From JALYLC01 sp963743275 (GTDB lineage Bacteria > Actinomycetota > Thermoleophilia > Gaiellales > JALYLC01), in contig CAVUPB010000002.1 of NCBI GenBank assembly GCA_963743275.1, forward strand, positions 62,001 through 126,000: a stretch of DNA of 64,000 bases, in the 5' to 3' direction. The notes under the pieces were generated by a model. The model was not told the origin of the DNA. It saw only the letters and a program-made list of their open reading frames with translations, and ran no database searches. This document shows, piece after piece, positions 35,971 to 44,376 of this stretch. Within the stretch, counting starts at the first letter, position 1. The number at the start of each line of letters is the position of its first letter. The position numbers were made by a program, and so were the translations under genes.

Positions 35971-37551
35971 ATGACGACTCGACGCGTCCACGTCCTCCGG
36001 CGCCTGCTGCTCGCGGGCGCCGCCCTGGCCCTCGTCGGCCTCGTGCTCGCCGGCTGCGGCGGCTCCTCCAAGGCCGGGGCCGCGGGCGCTGCGGGCACCG
36101 ACGGGCGCGCGGCCCAGGCCTTCCCGGCCTCCACCGCGGCGTTCTTCGACGCGAACATCGACGAGAGCTCGACCGCCTGGAAGCAGCTGCTCGCCCTCGG
36201 CGCGCGCTTCCCGAGCTGGCCGAAGCTCGTCACGCAGTTCAACACCGCTGCGAACGACGCCACGGGCAGCGGGCCGACGCTCGCGCAGCTGCGTTCCTGG
36301 CTCGGCACGGAGGTCGCGTTCGGCGTCCTCGACGTCCCCACGGGCGGCGCCGATCCGAAGGTGCTCGGCTTCGCCGAGGTGCGCGACCAGACGCAGCTCG
36401 AGGCCGCGATCAAGAAGGACAAGGACACGCGCGTGCTCGGCAAGCACGGCGACTTCGACCTCTTCGGCTCGAACGACAAGACGATCGTCGCGATCTCGAG
36501 CGACACCGCGCTGATCTCGAACGACCAGGCCGTGGCGACGGCGGCGGTCGACCGCCTCGGCGGCTCGAGCGACCGCCTCTCCGACGCGGCCACGTTCAAG
36601 GACACGCTTGCGAGCCTGCCGAGCGACAACATCGTCGTCGGCTACGCGCCGGGCTCGGTGCTCCAGAAGCTCGTGACCCTGGGCCGCAGGAACGATCCGA
36701 CGAACAGCGCCGGCAACGTCTCGCAGGCGCAGTTCGACAAGATCGCTCAGGCGCTCGACGGCATCCGCGCGATCGGCTTCTCGCTCGGCGCGACCGACAA
36801 GGGCCTGCGCATGCGCGGCAGCGCGCTGCTCGACAGCGGCGCCAAGGGCGTGTCCGAGCCGTACACGCAGACGCTGCTCTCGCGCGTGCCCGCCAACGCG
36901 TGGTTCGCCGCGTCGTTCGGCGACGTCGGCACGGGCGCCAAGAGCGCGGTCGACCAGGCGCTCGGCTCCAACGCGGCCGCGCAGCAGCAGGTCGGCCAGG
37001 TCGAGGCCGCCCTCGGCATCAAGCTGGACGACATCTACGCGCTGATCTCGGGCGAGCACGCGCTCTACGCGGGACCGGGCGCTCCGCTCTCGGCCGGGCT
37101 GATCCTGCATCCGGCCGATGTCGATCGCGGCAAGGCGACGCTCACGGCGCTCTCCAAGCTCCTGACCCAGCAGGGCATCAAGGTCGATACCACCGCGGAC
37201 GGCCAGTCGGCGATCGTCCAGGGCTTCGCGGCGCGCTGGCGGGCGGTCGACGGCGCGATCGGGATCGGCACCGACGAGGCCGTCGGCAACGCCCTCAAGG
37301 ATTCGATCGTCGACAGCGACAAGTTCAAGCGCGTCCTCGGCGAGGACGGGGTCGACGTGGGCGCGAAGACGCTCGGCCTGGCCTACGTCGACGTGCCGAG
37401 CCTGATCAACCTCGCGAGCGCGTTCGGCGGCTTCAACGGTGCGAGCAACAAGGAAGCGCTCGACAACCTCAAGCACGTCGGCGGGCTGCTGTTCTGGAGC
37501 GGCCGCGACGGCGACACGGTGACGAGCGACGTGTTCGTGGAAAGCACGTAG
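35971..37551 (+). CDS. DUF3352 family lipoprotein
   Basis: The 526-aa protein has a signal peptide and lipobox LAGC (Cys29), followed by a Gly/Ala-rich linker and a large extracytoplasmic domain of alternating beta/alpha pattern. The opening FPASTAAFFDANID and the repeated DQALGS/LISGEHALYAG-type blocks match DUF3352 proteins of actinobacteria. Function is unknown; the family is cell-surface exposed. It should be lipidated by the Lgt encoded at 26.5 kb. The TPR gene follows after eight bases and is probably co-transcribed. Confidence 0.85.
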   Translation: MTTRRVHVLRRLLLAGAALALVGLVLAGCGGSSKAGAAGAAGTDGRAAQAFPASTAAFFDANIDESSTAWKQLLALGARFPSWPKLVTQFNTAANDATGSGPTLAQLRSWLGTEVAFGVLDVPTGGADPKVLGFAEVRDQTQLEAAIKKDKDTRVLGKHGDFDLFGSNDKTIVAISSDTALISNDQAVATAAVDRLGGSSDRLSDAATFKDTLASLPSDNIVVGYAPGSVLQKLVTLGRRNDPTNSAGNVSQAQFDKIAQALDGIRAIGFSLGATDKGLRMRGSALLDSGAKGVSEPYTQTLLSRVPANAWFAASFGDVGTGAKSAVDQALGSNAAAQQQVGQVEAALGIKLDDIYALISGEHALYAGPGAPLSAGLILHPADVDRGKATLTALSKLLTQQGIKVDTTADGQSAIVQGFAARWRAVDGAIGIGTDEAVGNALKDSIVDSDKFKRVLGEDGVDVGAKTLGLAYVDVPSLINLASAFGGFNGASNKEALDNLKHVGGLLFWSGRDGDTVTSDVFVEST

Positions 37552-37559
37552 GGCGCGCG

Positions 37560-38645
37560 ATGGTCGCCGACTGGGTCGTGGTGGAGCTCGAGCCGGCAGG
37601 CGCGGCGCGCTCCGGGCTCCCCGCGCGCCTGGCGGTACCGCGCGAGGTGGCCGAGCGGGGCGACCCGATCGAGCGCGTGCGCGTCGCCGAGTGGGCGAAG
37701 GCGTTCGTGGCCGGGCACGCCGACCACGAGCTCGCCCCGGTGCTGCTCGCGCTCGTGACGGCCGAGCCGTATCGCCGCCTGGGCGAGCGGCTGCTGCGCG
37801 AGGAGCGCTTCGAAGAGGCCGTCCCGGCGCTCGCGCGCGCGATCGAGCTGACGTCGTTCGACGCGGCTTCCCGCTTCAACCTCGCGGTCGCCCTGCGGCG
37901 CGCGGACGAGCCCGAGATGGCGCTCACGGCGCTCGACGAGGCCGAGTGGGCCTACGGCGGCGAGTCGGCCTACCACGTCCTGCGCGGGCGCATCTGGGAG
38001 GCGCTCGACGAGCAGATGCGCGCCGTGCTCGCGTACGAGCGCGCGCTCGAGCTCGCACCGGGCGACGCGTTCCTGCTCGAGCGGCTCGAGGCGCTCGGCG
38101 CGCTGATGCGCATCGAGGGCCCCGACGGAGAGGTGTTCTGGCTCACGCCCGGCGATTTCGAGCGCGTCATGCGCCACGAGCTGGCCTCGGCCAGCAACGA
38201 CCCCGACCAGCTCGTCGCGCTCGGCGACCGCCTGCTCGGGGGCGGCCACGTCGCGCTCGCCGCCTCGGCGGCCGAGCTCGCGCTGGCCGGCGGCGAGGGC
38301 TCCCCGGCGGCGTGGGCGCTGGCGGGCCTGACGCGCCAGGCGCTCGGGCGCGACCTGCAGGCGCGCGACGCCCTCAAGCGCGCAGCCGCGCTCGACCCGT
38401 CCAACGTCGCGGTCGCGCGGGCGCTCGTACAGCGCGAGGACGACCCGGAAGGCGGCCTGCCGCGCGCGCACGCCGAGGTGCAGCGCCGCCCCGACTCCGC
38501 CGCGGCGTGGATCGTGCTCGGCGATCAGCTGGCTGCCGCCGCGCAGCCGCGCGAGGCGCTCGGCGCCTACGCGCACGCGCTCGACCTCGACCCCGGCCTC
38601 TCGGGCGCCGAGCATGCGCGCGAGGCCCTGCGCGTGCTCGGCTGA
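37560..38645 (+). CDS. TPR-repeat protein
   Basis: This 361-aa soluble protein has a variable N-terminus (residues 1-75). Tetratricopeptide-like repeats follow: an N-terminal set with RLGERLLREERFEEAVPALARAIEL, and a C-terminal set with ALGRDLQARDALKRAAALDPSN and AAQPREALGAYAHALDLDPG. There is no signal peptide. It probably acts as a scaffold or assembly factor; the partner is unknown. It is tightly linked to the DUF3352 lipoprotein gene upstream. Confidence 0.8.
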   Translation: MVADWVVVELEPAGAARSGLPARLAVPREVAERGDPIERVRVAEWAKAFVAGHADHELAPVLLALVTAEPYRRLGERLLREERFEEAVPALARAIELTSFDAASRFNLAVALRRADEPEMALTALDEAEWAYGGESAYHVLRGRIWEALDEQMRAVLAYERALELAPGDAFLLERLEALGALMRIEGPDGEVFWLTPGDFERVMRHELASASNDPDQLVALGDRLLGGGHVALAASAAELALAGGEGSPAAWALAGLTRQALGRDLQARDALKRAAALDPSNVAVARALVQREDDPEGGLPRAHAEVQRRPDSAAAWIVLGDQLAAAAQPREALGAYAHALDLDPGLSGAEHAREALRVLG

Positions 38646-38670
38646 CCACCGCCGTCGCTATGCTCCCGTC

Positions 38671-38811
38671 ATACGTGACCTCGTCCGGTCGATCACGTTC
38701 GAGCAGGCGCCGGGAGCGGTGCGTCTCGCCGCTCCGCCCCCTGGTAGGCAGATGATGGACGCCGCCCCGCAGGCCGGCGCGCCCGGGCATGCCCGCGAGA
38801 TGCCGGCATGA
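38671..38811 (+). CDS. Possible 46-codon upstream ORF with ATA start
   Basis: A TATGCT box at 38659-38664 is followed by six bases and then ATA instead of ATG. The frame runs 46 codons, beginning (M)RDLVRSITFEQAPGAVRLA, and its TGA overlaps the ATG of the next gene (ATGA, 38808-38811). The promoter spacing and stop/start overlap are those of a translated leader ORF. The ATA start makes it speculative: a decayed leader peptide, or a rare start codon. Confidence 0.25.
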   Translation: MRDLVRSITFEQAPGAVRLAAPPPGRQMMDAAPQAGAPGHAREMPA

Positions 38812-40142
38812 GTGCCATCACCGCACTCGAGCTCGTCCTGATCGTCTTCTGCGTGCTCTGGAACGCGTTCTTCGTGGCGGCCGAGTACGCGTTCGTCTCG
38901 GTGCGGCACACGCGCCTCGACGAGCTCGTCAACGAGGGCAGCCGGCGCGCGCGCACGGTGCGCAAGATCGTCTCCGATCCGTCGCACTTCATCTCGGCGA
39001 TGCAGCTCGGGATCACGCTCTCGTCGCTCGCGCTCGGCGCGCTCGGCGAGCCCGCGGTCGCGCGCGTGATCGAGAGCGCGGTGGGCGGCGTGTCGAGCGG
39101 CGTGGCGACGGCCGCCTCGGTCGTGGTCGCGTTCGTCGTGATCTCGATCCTGCACGTCGTGATCGGCGAGATCGTCCCCAAGTCGTACACGCTGCCGCGC
39201 GCCGAGCCCGTGGCGCTGGCGGTGGCCCTGCCGATCCGCGCGTTCTTCTTCACGTTCAGCTGGTTCATCACGTTCCTCGACTGGCTCGCGCAGCTCGTGA
39301 TGCGGATGCTCGGCATCAAGACGACCGACGAGATGGAGGGCGCCCACAGCGAGGTCGAGCTGCGCATGCTCCTGCGCCAGGGCGAGCGCAGCGGCGTGCT
39401 CGAGGCCGAGGAGCAGGAGATGATCGACAAGGTCTTCGACTTCTCGGACACGTCCGTCGAGGACGTCATGGTGCCGCGGCCCGACATCGTCGCGCTCCCG
39501 GTCGCGCTCACGCCGGCCGCCGCGCTCGATCAGGTGCTGGAGCATCCGTACACGCGCTACCCGGTCTACGACGAGGAGTTCGACAACGTGCTCGGCGTGC
39601 TCCACGTGCGCCGCCTGTTCGTGGCGCTCCGGAACGGGGGCGCGGCCAGCCCCGACCTGCGTTCGCTGCTGTATCCGGCGCACCTCGTGCCCGAGACCAA
39701 GCGGCTCGGCCACCTCCTGGCCGAGATCCGGCGCGAGAAGGGCCACATGGCGATCGTGATCGACGAGTACGGCTCGGTCGCCGGCATCGTCACGCTCGAG
39801 GACCTGCTCGAGGAGATCGTGGGCGAGATCGACGACGAGTTCGATCCCGAGGACGTACCGATCCTGCGCCTGGGACCCGACCGCTACCGCGTCCAGGGCA
39901 GCCTCCCGGTCGAGGAGTTCAACGAGCGCTTCGGGCGCGCGCTGTCCGACGACGACTACCACTCCGTCGGGGGCATCATCTTCGGCGAGCTCGGGCGCGC
40001 ACCCATGGTCGGCGACAGCGTCGAGATCGGGCACGTGAAGTTCGACGTCGACGCGGTCGACGGCACCCGCATCCTGCACGCGGACGCCACGCTGCTGCCG
40101 CTTCCCGAGCGCGGCGGCGACGACGACGGCGACGAGGCGTGA
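38808..40142 (+). CDS. CNNM/CorC-type transporter (DUF21-CBS pair-CorC_HlyC)
   Basis: The 444-aa protein has an N-terminal DUF21 membrane domain (about residues 1-190) with AAEYAFVSVR and QLGITLSSLALGALGE. Two CBS domains follow (about 205-340; VMVPRPDIVALP, AIVIDEYGSVAGIVTLEDLLEEIVGEI), then a C-terminal CorC_HlyC domain. Members are Mg2+/Co2+ efflux proteins; older annotation calls them hemolysin-like. Its stop overlaps the rhomboid start, so the two are translationally coupled. Confidence 0.92.
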   Translation: MSAITALELVLIVFCVLWNAFFVAAEYAFVSVRHTRLDELVNEGSRRARTVRKIVSDPSHFISAMQLGITLSSLALGALGEPAVARVIESAVGGVSSGVATAASVVVAFVVISILHVVIGEIVPKSYTLPRAEPVALAVALPIRAFFFTFSWFITFLDWLAQLVMRMLGIKTTDEMEGAHSEVELRMLLRQGERSGVLEAEEQEMIDKVFDFSDTSVEDVMVPRPDIVALPVALTPAAALDQVLEHPYTRYPVYDEEFDNVLGVLHVRRLFVALRNGGAASPDLRSLLYPAHLVPETKRLGHLLAEIRREKGHMAIVIDEYGSVAGIVTLEDLLEEIVGEIDDEFDPEDVPILRLGPDRYRVQGSLPVEEFNERFGRALSDDDYHSVGGIIFGELGRAPMVGDSVEIGHVKFDVDAVDGTRILHADATLLPLPERGGDDDGDEA

Positions 40143-40882
40143 GCTACCGGCCGGCGCGCAGCGGCACCGGGTCGGAGCTGCTGCAGGAGGCGCCGCTCAC
40201 CGTCGCGCTGATCGCCGTCAACATCGTCGTGTACATCCTCCAGCGGCGCGGCGCGGATGTCGTCGTGCTGATGAACAGCGGCACGACGGGCGGTGCGCAG
40301 CCCGTGCAGGGCTCCGTCGACGGGCACTACGGCCTGTGGGGCCCGATGGTCTCGTCGGGCGAGTGGTGGCGGTTGCTCACGAGCGGCTTCCTGCACGCGA
40401 GCCCGCTGCACATCGGCTCCAACATGCTGGCGCTCTTCTTCATCGGCCGCGGGCTCGAGCCCGTGCTCGGCGCGCTCCGCTTCGGGCTGATCTACGCCGT
40501 CTCGCTCGCGGCCGGCTCGCTCGGCGTGATGATCCTGGAGCCCGGCGCGCTCTCGATCGGCGCCTCGGGCGCGATCTTCGGGCTGATGGGCGCCTACCTG
40601 GTGCTCGCCCGTGCGCGCGGGATCAGCGTCATGCAGAGCGGCATCGGTCCCGTCATCCTGCTCAACCTCGCGATCACGTTCACGATCCCCGGGATCTCGA
40701 AGGGCGCGCACATCGGCGGGCTGATCGGCGGCGCGGCGATCGGCTGGGTCATGATCGAGCTCGCCAAGCGGCCGCAGTTCAACCGCAACCCCGCGCCGGC
40801 CGCGGCGATCTCGGCCGCCGCGTTCCTGGCGCTGCTCGTCGTCGCCTACGCGCTCGCACGCTCCAAGTACCCCATGGCCTGA
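40139..40882 (+). CDS. Rhomboid family intramembrane serine protease
   Basis: The 247-aa protein has about seven helices. The catalytic pair is Ser143 in GASGAIFGLMG and His191 in KGAHIGGLIGG; HIGSNM (residues 91-96) supplies the conserved Asn region, and WWRLLTSGFLH precedes it. It cleaves transmembrane segments of unknown client proteins. The GTG start overlaps the CorC-like stop (GTGA, 40139-40142). No N-terminal AN1 or zinc domain is present. Confidence 0.92.
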   Translation: MSYRPARSGTGSELLQEAPLTVALIAVNIVVYILQRRGADVVVLMNSGTTGGAQPVQGSVDGHYGLWGPMVSSGEWWRLLTSGFLHASPLHIGSNMLALFFIGRGLEPVLGALRFGLIYAVSLAAGSLGVMILEPGALSIGASGAIFGLMGAYLVLARARGISVMQSGIGPVILLNLAITFTIPGISKGAHIGGLIGGAAIGWVMIELAKRPQFNRNPAPAAAISAAAFLALLVVAYALARSKYPMA

Positions 40883-40887
40883 GGGTC

Positions 40888-41517
40888 GTGGACGCGTTCT
40901 CGACGCTGGCCGGCCGGGTCACGGCCGAGCTCGAGGAGCGCGGCTCGCGCTTCCTCGCGATCGCCGAGCCGGTGCTCGACCGGGCGGGCGCGGAGGCGTT
41001 CTTCGCGCGCGAGGCGCGCGCGCACCGCAATCCCACGCATGTCGTGCCCGCGTTCCGGCTGCGCGACGGCACGGAGTTCTCGAGCGACGCCGGCGAGCCC
41101 GCCGGCAGTGCCGGTGCGCCGCTGCTCGCCGCGCTCGCGGGTGCCGGGCTGCACGACGTCGCGGCCGTCGTCGTGCGCTGGTACGGCGGCACGAACCTGG
41201 GCGTCGGCGGCCTCGTGCGCGCCTACGGCGGAGCGCTGGCCCGCGCCCTCGAGGGAGCCGCGACCGCTCGCGGCGAGCGCGCCGCCGATCTGCGCATCCG
41301 CTACGGGCACGAGCAGACCGCGGCCGTCATGCGCTGCGTCGCGGCGGGCAACGCGCGCGATCTCGAGTACGCCTACGGCGAGAGCGGCGTCGAGCTGCGC
41401 TGCCTGGTGCCGCTCACGCGCTGCGACGACCTCGCGCGCTGCCTGCGCGACGCGACGCGCGGCGTCATCGCCCCCGAGCGGCTCGGCGAGGGCGTGATCC
41501 GCTCGCGCCTCAGGTGA
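40888..41517 (+). CDS. YigZ/IMPACT family protein
   Basis: The 209-aa protein has an N-terminal UPF0029 domain: GSRFLAIAEPV, HVVPAFRLRDGTEFSSDAGEPAGSAG and VVVRWYGGTNLGVGGLVRAYGGA are the family's signature blocks. A small C-terminal ferredoxin-like domain follows (about residues 140-205). Bacterial YigZ has no firm biochemical role; the fold suggests nucleic-acid or translation-factor binding. The GTG start is six bases after the rhomboid stop. The 3' end overlaps the convergent mec gene by eight bases. Confidence 0.9.
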   Translation: MDAFSTLAGRVTAELEERGSRFLAIAEPVLDRAGAEAFFAREARAHRNPTHVVPAFRLRDGTEFSSDAGEPAGSAGAPLLAALAGAGLHDVAAVVVRWYGGTNLGVGGLVRAYGGALARALEGAATARGERAADLRIRYGHEQTAAVMRCVAAGNARDLEYAYGESGVELRCLVPLTRCDDLARCLRDATRGVIAPERLGEGVIRSRLR

Positions 41518-41908
41518 TCGCGAGCTCGAGCGCCTCGGGCGGCCTGCCCTCGAGCAGGCGCCAGGCGCGGATCTCGGGCGGGTCGCTCGCGAGCGAGACG
41601 ATCACGTAGGCCGCCTCGGGCCAGAGCGCGAGCTCCATGTCGGTGCGCGACGGCGTCGCGCGCGACATGGTGTGCGAGTGGTAGATGGCCGCGACCTCGT
41701 CGCCGGCGTCGTCGATCGCCAGCGTGATGCGCAGGAGGTCGTCGGCGTCGACGCTGTAGCGGTACGGGCTCGCGTCGGCGTTGCGCGCCGGGTGGAACGT
41801 GTGCAGCTCGCCGTCGAGCGACCCGCCGAAGATGCCGCAGGCCTCGTTCGGGAGCTCCGAGCGGGCGTGGGCGACCATCTCGTCGGCCAGCGCGCGCGGC
41901 AGCGTCAC
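41510..41908 (-). CDS. mec: Mec-type JAMM metalloprotease (CysO-cysteine peptidase)
   Basis: The 132-aa MPN/JAMM domain protein has Glu22 (NEACGIFGG) and the zinc motif HSH-x7-S-x2-D (His77, His79, Ser87, Asp90). In Mycobacterium tuberculosis Mec cleaves cysteine from the CysO C-terminus after CysM has added it. Its GTG start overlaps the cysM stop (GTGA, 41905-41908), tying it to the pathway. Because the CysO here carries residues beyond its Gly-Gly, Mec may also trim the precursor; that is inference. Confidence 0.88.
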   Translation of the reverse strand: MTLPRALADEMVAHARSELPNEACGIFGGSLDGELHTFHPARNADASPYRYSVDADDLLRITLAIDDAGDEVAAIYHSHTMSRATPSRTDMELALWPEAAYVIVSLASDPPEIRAWRLLEGRPPEALELAIT

Positions 41909-42858
41909 CACCAGATGCCCTGCTCCATGCGCTCGAGCAGCTCGTCCTCCGGCGTATCCCAGAGCCCGGCCGAGAGGTACTTCCAGCCGCCGTCCGCGAG
42001 CACCATGACGACGTTCGCCGGGCCGTCGAGCTCGCGTGCGGCGCGCATCGCCGCATGCAGGACGCCGCCCGAGGAGACGCCGGCGAAGAGGCCCTCCTCG
42101 CGCGCCAGCGCGCGCAGGCCGCGGATCGAGTCCTCGTTGCTGACGAGCAGCTTGCGGTCGAGCAGCGAGAGGTCGAGGATCTCGGGCGTGTAGCCGTCCT
42201 CGAGCGAGCGCAGCCCGTCGATGCCCTCGCCCGGAAGCGGCTCGGCGGCGACGACCACGAGGTCGGGCCGGTCGCGGCGCAACCGGCGCGAGCAGCCCAT
42301 CAGCGTGCCGCCCGTGCCGAGGCCCGCCACGAACATGTCGATCTCGGGGCAGGCCGCCAGGATCTCCTCGGCGGTGCCGGTCTCGTGCGCGCGGGGGTTG
42401 GCCGGGTTGCCGTACTGGAACGGCATGAAGAGCGTCGGATCGGCCTCGGCGAGCTCGCGCGCGAGCATGACCGCGCCGTTGGAGCCGAGCTCGGCCGGGG
42501 AGTAGATGACGTCGGCGCCGAAGAGGCGGAGCAGCTGCTCGCGCTCGGGCGTCGAGCCCGCGGGCATCACGATCGACACGTCGAGCCCGCGCAGGCGCCC
42601 CTGCATCGCGAGCGCGATGCCGGTGTTGCCGCTCGAGGGCTCGAGGATCCTGCGGCCGGGCCAGAGCTCGCCGGCCTCGGCGGCCGCGTCGAGCATGCTG
42701 CACGCGACGCGGTCCTTGACGGAGCCGGTGGGGTTGAACCATTCGAGCTTCGCGAACAGCCGCACGCCGGGCGCGGGGGAGAGGCGCGTCAGCTCGACGA
42801 GCGGCGTCCCGCCGATCGTGCGGCAGGGGGCGACGGGCGGGCGTGGCGGCGCGAGCAT
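41905..42858 (-). CDS. cysM: CysM-type PLP cysteine synthase (O-phosphoserine sulfhydrylase)
   Basis: This 317-aa fold-type II PLP enzyme has Lys48 in TGSVKDR as the Schiff-base residue, EPSSGNTGIALA for the substrate carboxylate, and GLGTGGTLMG for the cofactor phosphate. Context with CysO, Mec and a MoeB-rhodanese protein indicates the actinobacterial CysM that uses O-phosphoserine and CysO thiocarboxylate rather than O-acetylserine and free sulfide. The C-terminus ends in an aromatic EQGIWW. It starts four bases after the cysO stop. Confidence 0.92.
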   Translation of the reverse strand: MLAPPRPPVAPCRTIGGTPLVELTRLSPAPGVRLFAKLEWFNPTGSVKDRVACSMLDAAAEAGELWPGRRILEPSSGNTGIALAMQGRLRGLDVSIVMPAGSTPEREQLLRLFGADVIYSPAELGSNGAVMLARELAEADPTLFMPFQYGNPANPRAHETGTAEEILAACPEIDMFVAGLGTGGTLMGCSRRLRRDRPDLVVVAAEPLPGEGIDGLRSLEDGYTPEILDLSLLDRKLLVSNEDSIRGLRALAREEGLFAGVSSGGVLHAAMRAARELDGPANVVMVLADGGWKYLSAGLWDTPEDELLERMEQGIWW

Positions 42859-42862
42859 GCGC

Positions 42863-43144
42863 TCAGCCCCGGCTGCCGCCGGCCATCGCCGGCAGGACGA
42901 TGACGCTCGCGTCCGGGGTCAGCGGCGTGTCGAGCCCGCCGCGCACGCGCACGTCCTCGCCCTCGACGTAGACGTTGACGAAGGCCGCGATCTCGCCGTC
43001 GTCGCCGAGCAGGCGCGAGCGCAGTGCCGGATGCTGATCCGTGAGGTCGTCGATCGCGGCGCGCAGGCTGTCGCCGCCGGCCTCGACGGTACGCGCGCCG
43101 CCGGCCATCGGCCGGAGGACGGGGGGCAGACGGAAGCTGGCCAT
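42863..43144 (-). CDS. cysO: CysO-type ubiquitin-like sulfur carrier with C-terminal extension
   Basis: The 93-aa MoaD/ThiS-fold protein has FVNVYVEGEDVR and SVIVLPAMAGG as core strands. Sulfur carriers must expose a terminal Gly-Gly for adenylation. Here Gly89-Gly90 is followed by Ser-Arg-Gly before the stop, so a protease would have to remove three residues first. Mycobacterial CysO ends directly at Gly-Gly. It lies between its E1-like activator gene (1-bp gap) and cysM (4-bp gap). Confidence 0.9.
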   Translation of the reverse strand: MASFRLPPVLRPMAGGARTVEAGGDSLRAAIDDLTDQHPALRSRLLGDDGEIAAFVNVYVEGEDVRVRGGLDTPLTPDASVIVLPAMAGGSRG

Positions 43145-43145
43145 G

Positions 43146-44321
43146 TCAGGTTGTCGCCCGCGCAGGCGGGAGGCAGAACTCCTCGTAGTCGATGTACTCG
43201 ATCGGACCGGCGTCGACGCCGCACACCGGGCAGTCCGGGTCGCGGCGCAGGCGCACCTCGTGGAACGTCGTGTCGAGCGCGTCGAAGAGGATCAGGCGGC
43301 CGGTCGGGGGCTCGCCGATCTCGAGCAGCAGCTTGAGCGCCTCGCTGGCCTGCAGCGAGCCCATGATCCCCGGCAGCACGCCGAGCACGCCGCCCTCGGC
43401 GCACGACGGCGCGAGCTCGGGCGGAGGCGGCTGCGGGAAGAGGCAGCGGTAGCAGGGGCCCTCGTAGGGCTGGAACACGGTCAGCTGGCCCTCGAAGCGG
43501 AAGATCGAGGCGTGCACCACGGGGATGCGGTGGCGCAGGCTGGCGTCGTTGAGGAGGTAGCGGGTGGGGAAGTTGTCGGTGCCGTCGACGATCACGTCGA
43601 CGCCGTCGAGCAGGCGGTCGATGTTCTCGGAGGTCAGGCGCTCGCGGTACTCGAGCACGTGCACGTCGGGGTTGAGCTCCTCGATGCGCCGCCGGGCCGA
43701 CTCGGTCTTGGGCATGCCGATCGACGCCATCGAGTGCAGCACCTGGCGCTGCAGGTTCGACTCGTCGACGACATCGGCGTCGACGATCGCGAGCGTGCCG
43801 ACGCCGGCCGCAGCCAGGTAGAGGCCCGCCGGCGATCCGAGGCCGCCTGCGCCGACGAGCAGGACGGTCGAGTCGAGCAGCTTCAGCTGGCCGGCCTCGC
43901 CGACCTCGGGGATGAGCGTGTGGCGCGAGTAGCGGGAGCGCTGCGCCTCGCTGAGCATGCGCGGCGCGCTCCACGGGAGGCCGGCCTGCTTCCAGCCGCC
44001 GAAGCCGGTCGCGAGCGACACGACGTCCTCGTAGCCGAGCTCCTCGAGCGAGCGCGCGGCGAACGCCGAGCGCGCGCCGGACTGGCAGCTGATCACGATC
44101 GGCGTCGCGAGGTCGGGGACGACCCCGGCGATGCGCGACTCGAGGTTCCCGCGCGGGATGTGCACGGAGCGCGCGATCGCGCCCTGCTCGAACTCGTCCG
44201 GCTCGCGGACGTCGATCAGGACGGGCGGCTCGTCGGACGACAGGCGCGCGGCGGCATCGGCGACGCTGATCTCGGAGATCTGCGACTTCACCTCTGCGAG
44301 AAGATCCTGGTAGCTGGCCAC
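43146..44321 (-). CDS. Rhodanese-MoeB fusion (MoeZ-like E1 for CysO, reversed domain order)
   Basis: The 391-aa protein has an N-terminal rhodanese domain (about residues 15-118) with active-site Cys79 in CQSGARS. It is followed by a ThiF/MoeB adenylyltransferase domain (125-391). The nucleotide loop is GAGGLGSPAG (157-166), and the zinc cysteines are C290-x2-C293 and C364-x2-C367. It should adenylate and thiocarboxylate CysO. Canonical MoeZ carries the rhodanese domain at the C-terminus, so the order is swapped here. It is the first gene of the rhodanese-moeB, cysO, cysM, mec operon. Confidence 0.92.
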   Translation of the reverse strand: MASYQDLLAEVKSQISEISVADAAARLSSDEPPVLIDVREPDEFEQGAIARSVHIPRGNLESRIAGVVPDLATPIVISCQSGARSAFAARSLEELGYEDVVSLATGFGGWKQAGLPWSAPRMLSEAQRSRYSRHTLIPEVGEAGQLKLLDSTVLLVGAGGLGSPAGLYLAAAGVGTLAIVDADVVDESNLQRQVLHSMASIGMPKTESARRRIEELNPDVHVLEYRERLTSENIDRLLDGVDVIVDGTDNFPTRYLLNDASLRHRIPVVHASIFRFEGQLTVFQPYEGPCYRCLFPQPPPPELAPSCAEGGVLGVLPGIMGSLQASEALKLLLEIGEPPTGRLILFDALDTTFHEVRLRRDPDCPVCGVDAGPIEYIDYEEFCLPPARATT

Positions 44322-44364
44322 GATCCTGCGAACGCTACGTGCATCGCCGGTATTCCGTCGCGCC

Positions 44365-44370
44365 TACCCT
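44365..44370 (+). promoter_or_regulatory. -10 box (TACCCT) of the TPR-like protein gene
   Basis: TACCCT, six bases, then GTG 44377. The same hexamer precedes the gene at 45453. Confidence 0.5.
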
Positions 44371-44376
44371 GCGCGC

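Noticed and set aside
41510..41908. JAMM protein as a RadC-type or ubiquitin-linked deubiquitinase
   Set aside because: Its overlap with cysM and the nearby cysO match the Mec peptidase of the CysO pathway; no Pup or ubiquitin gene is beside it.
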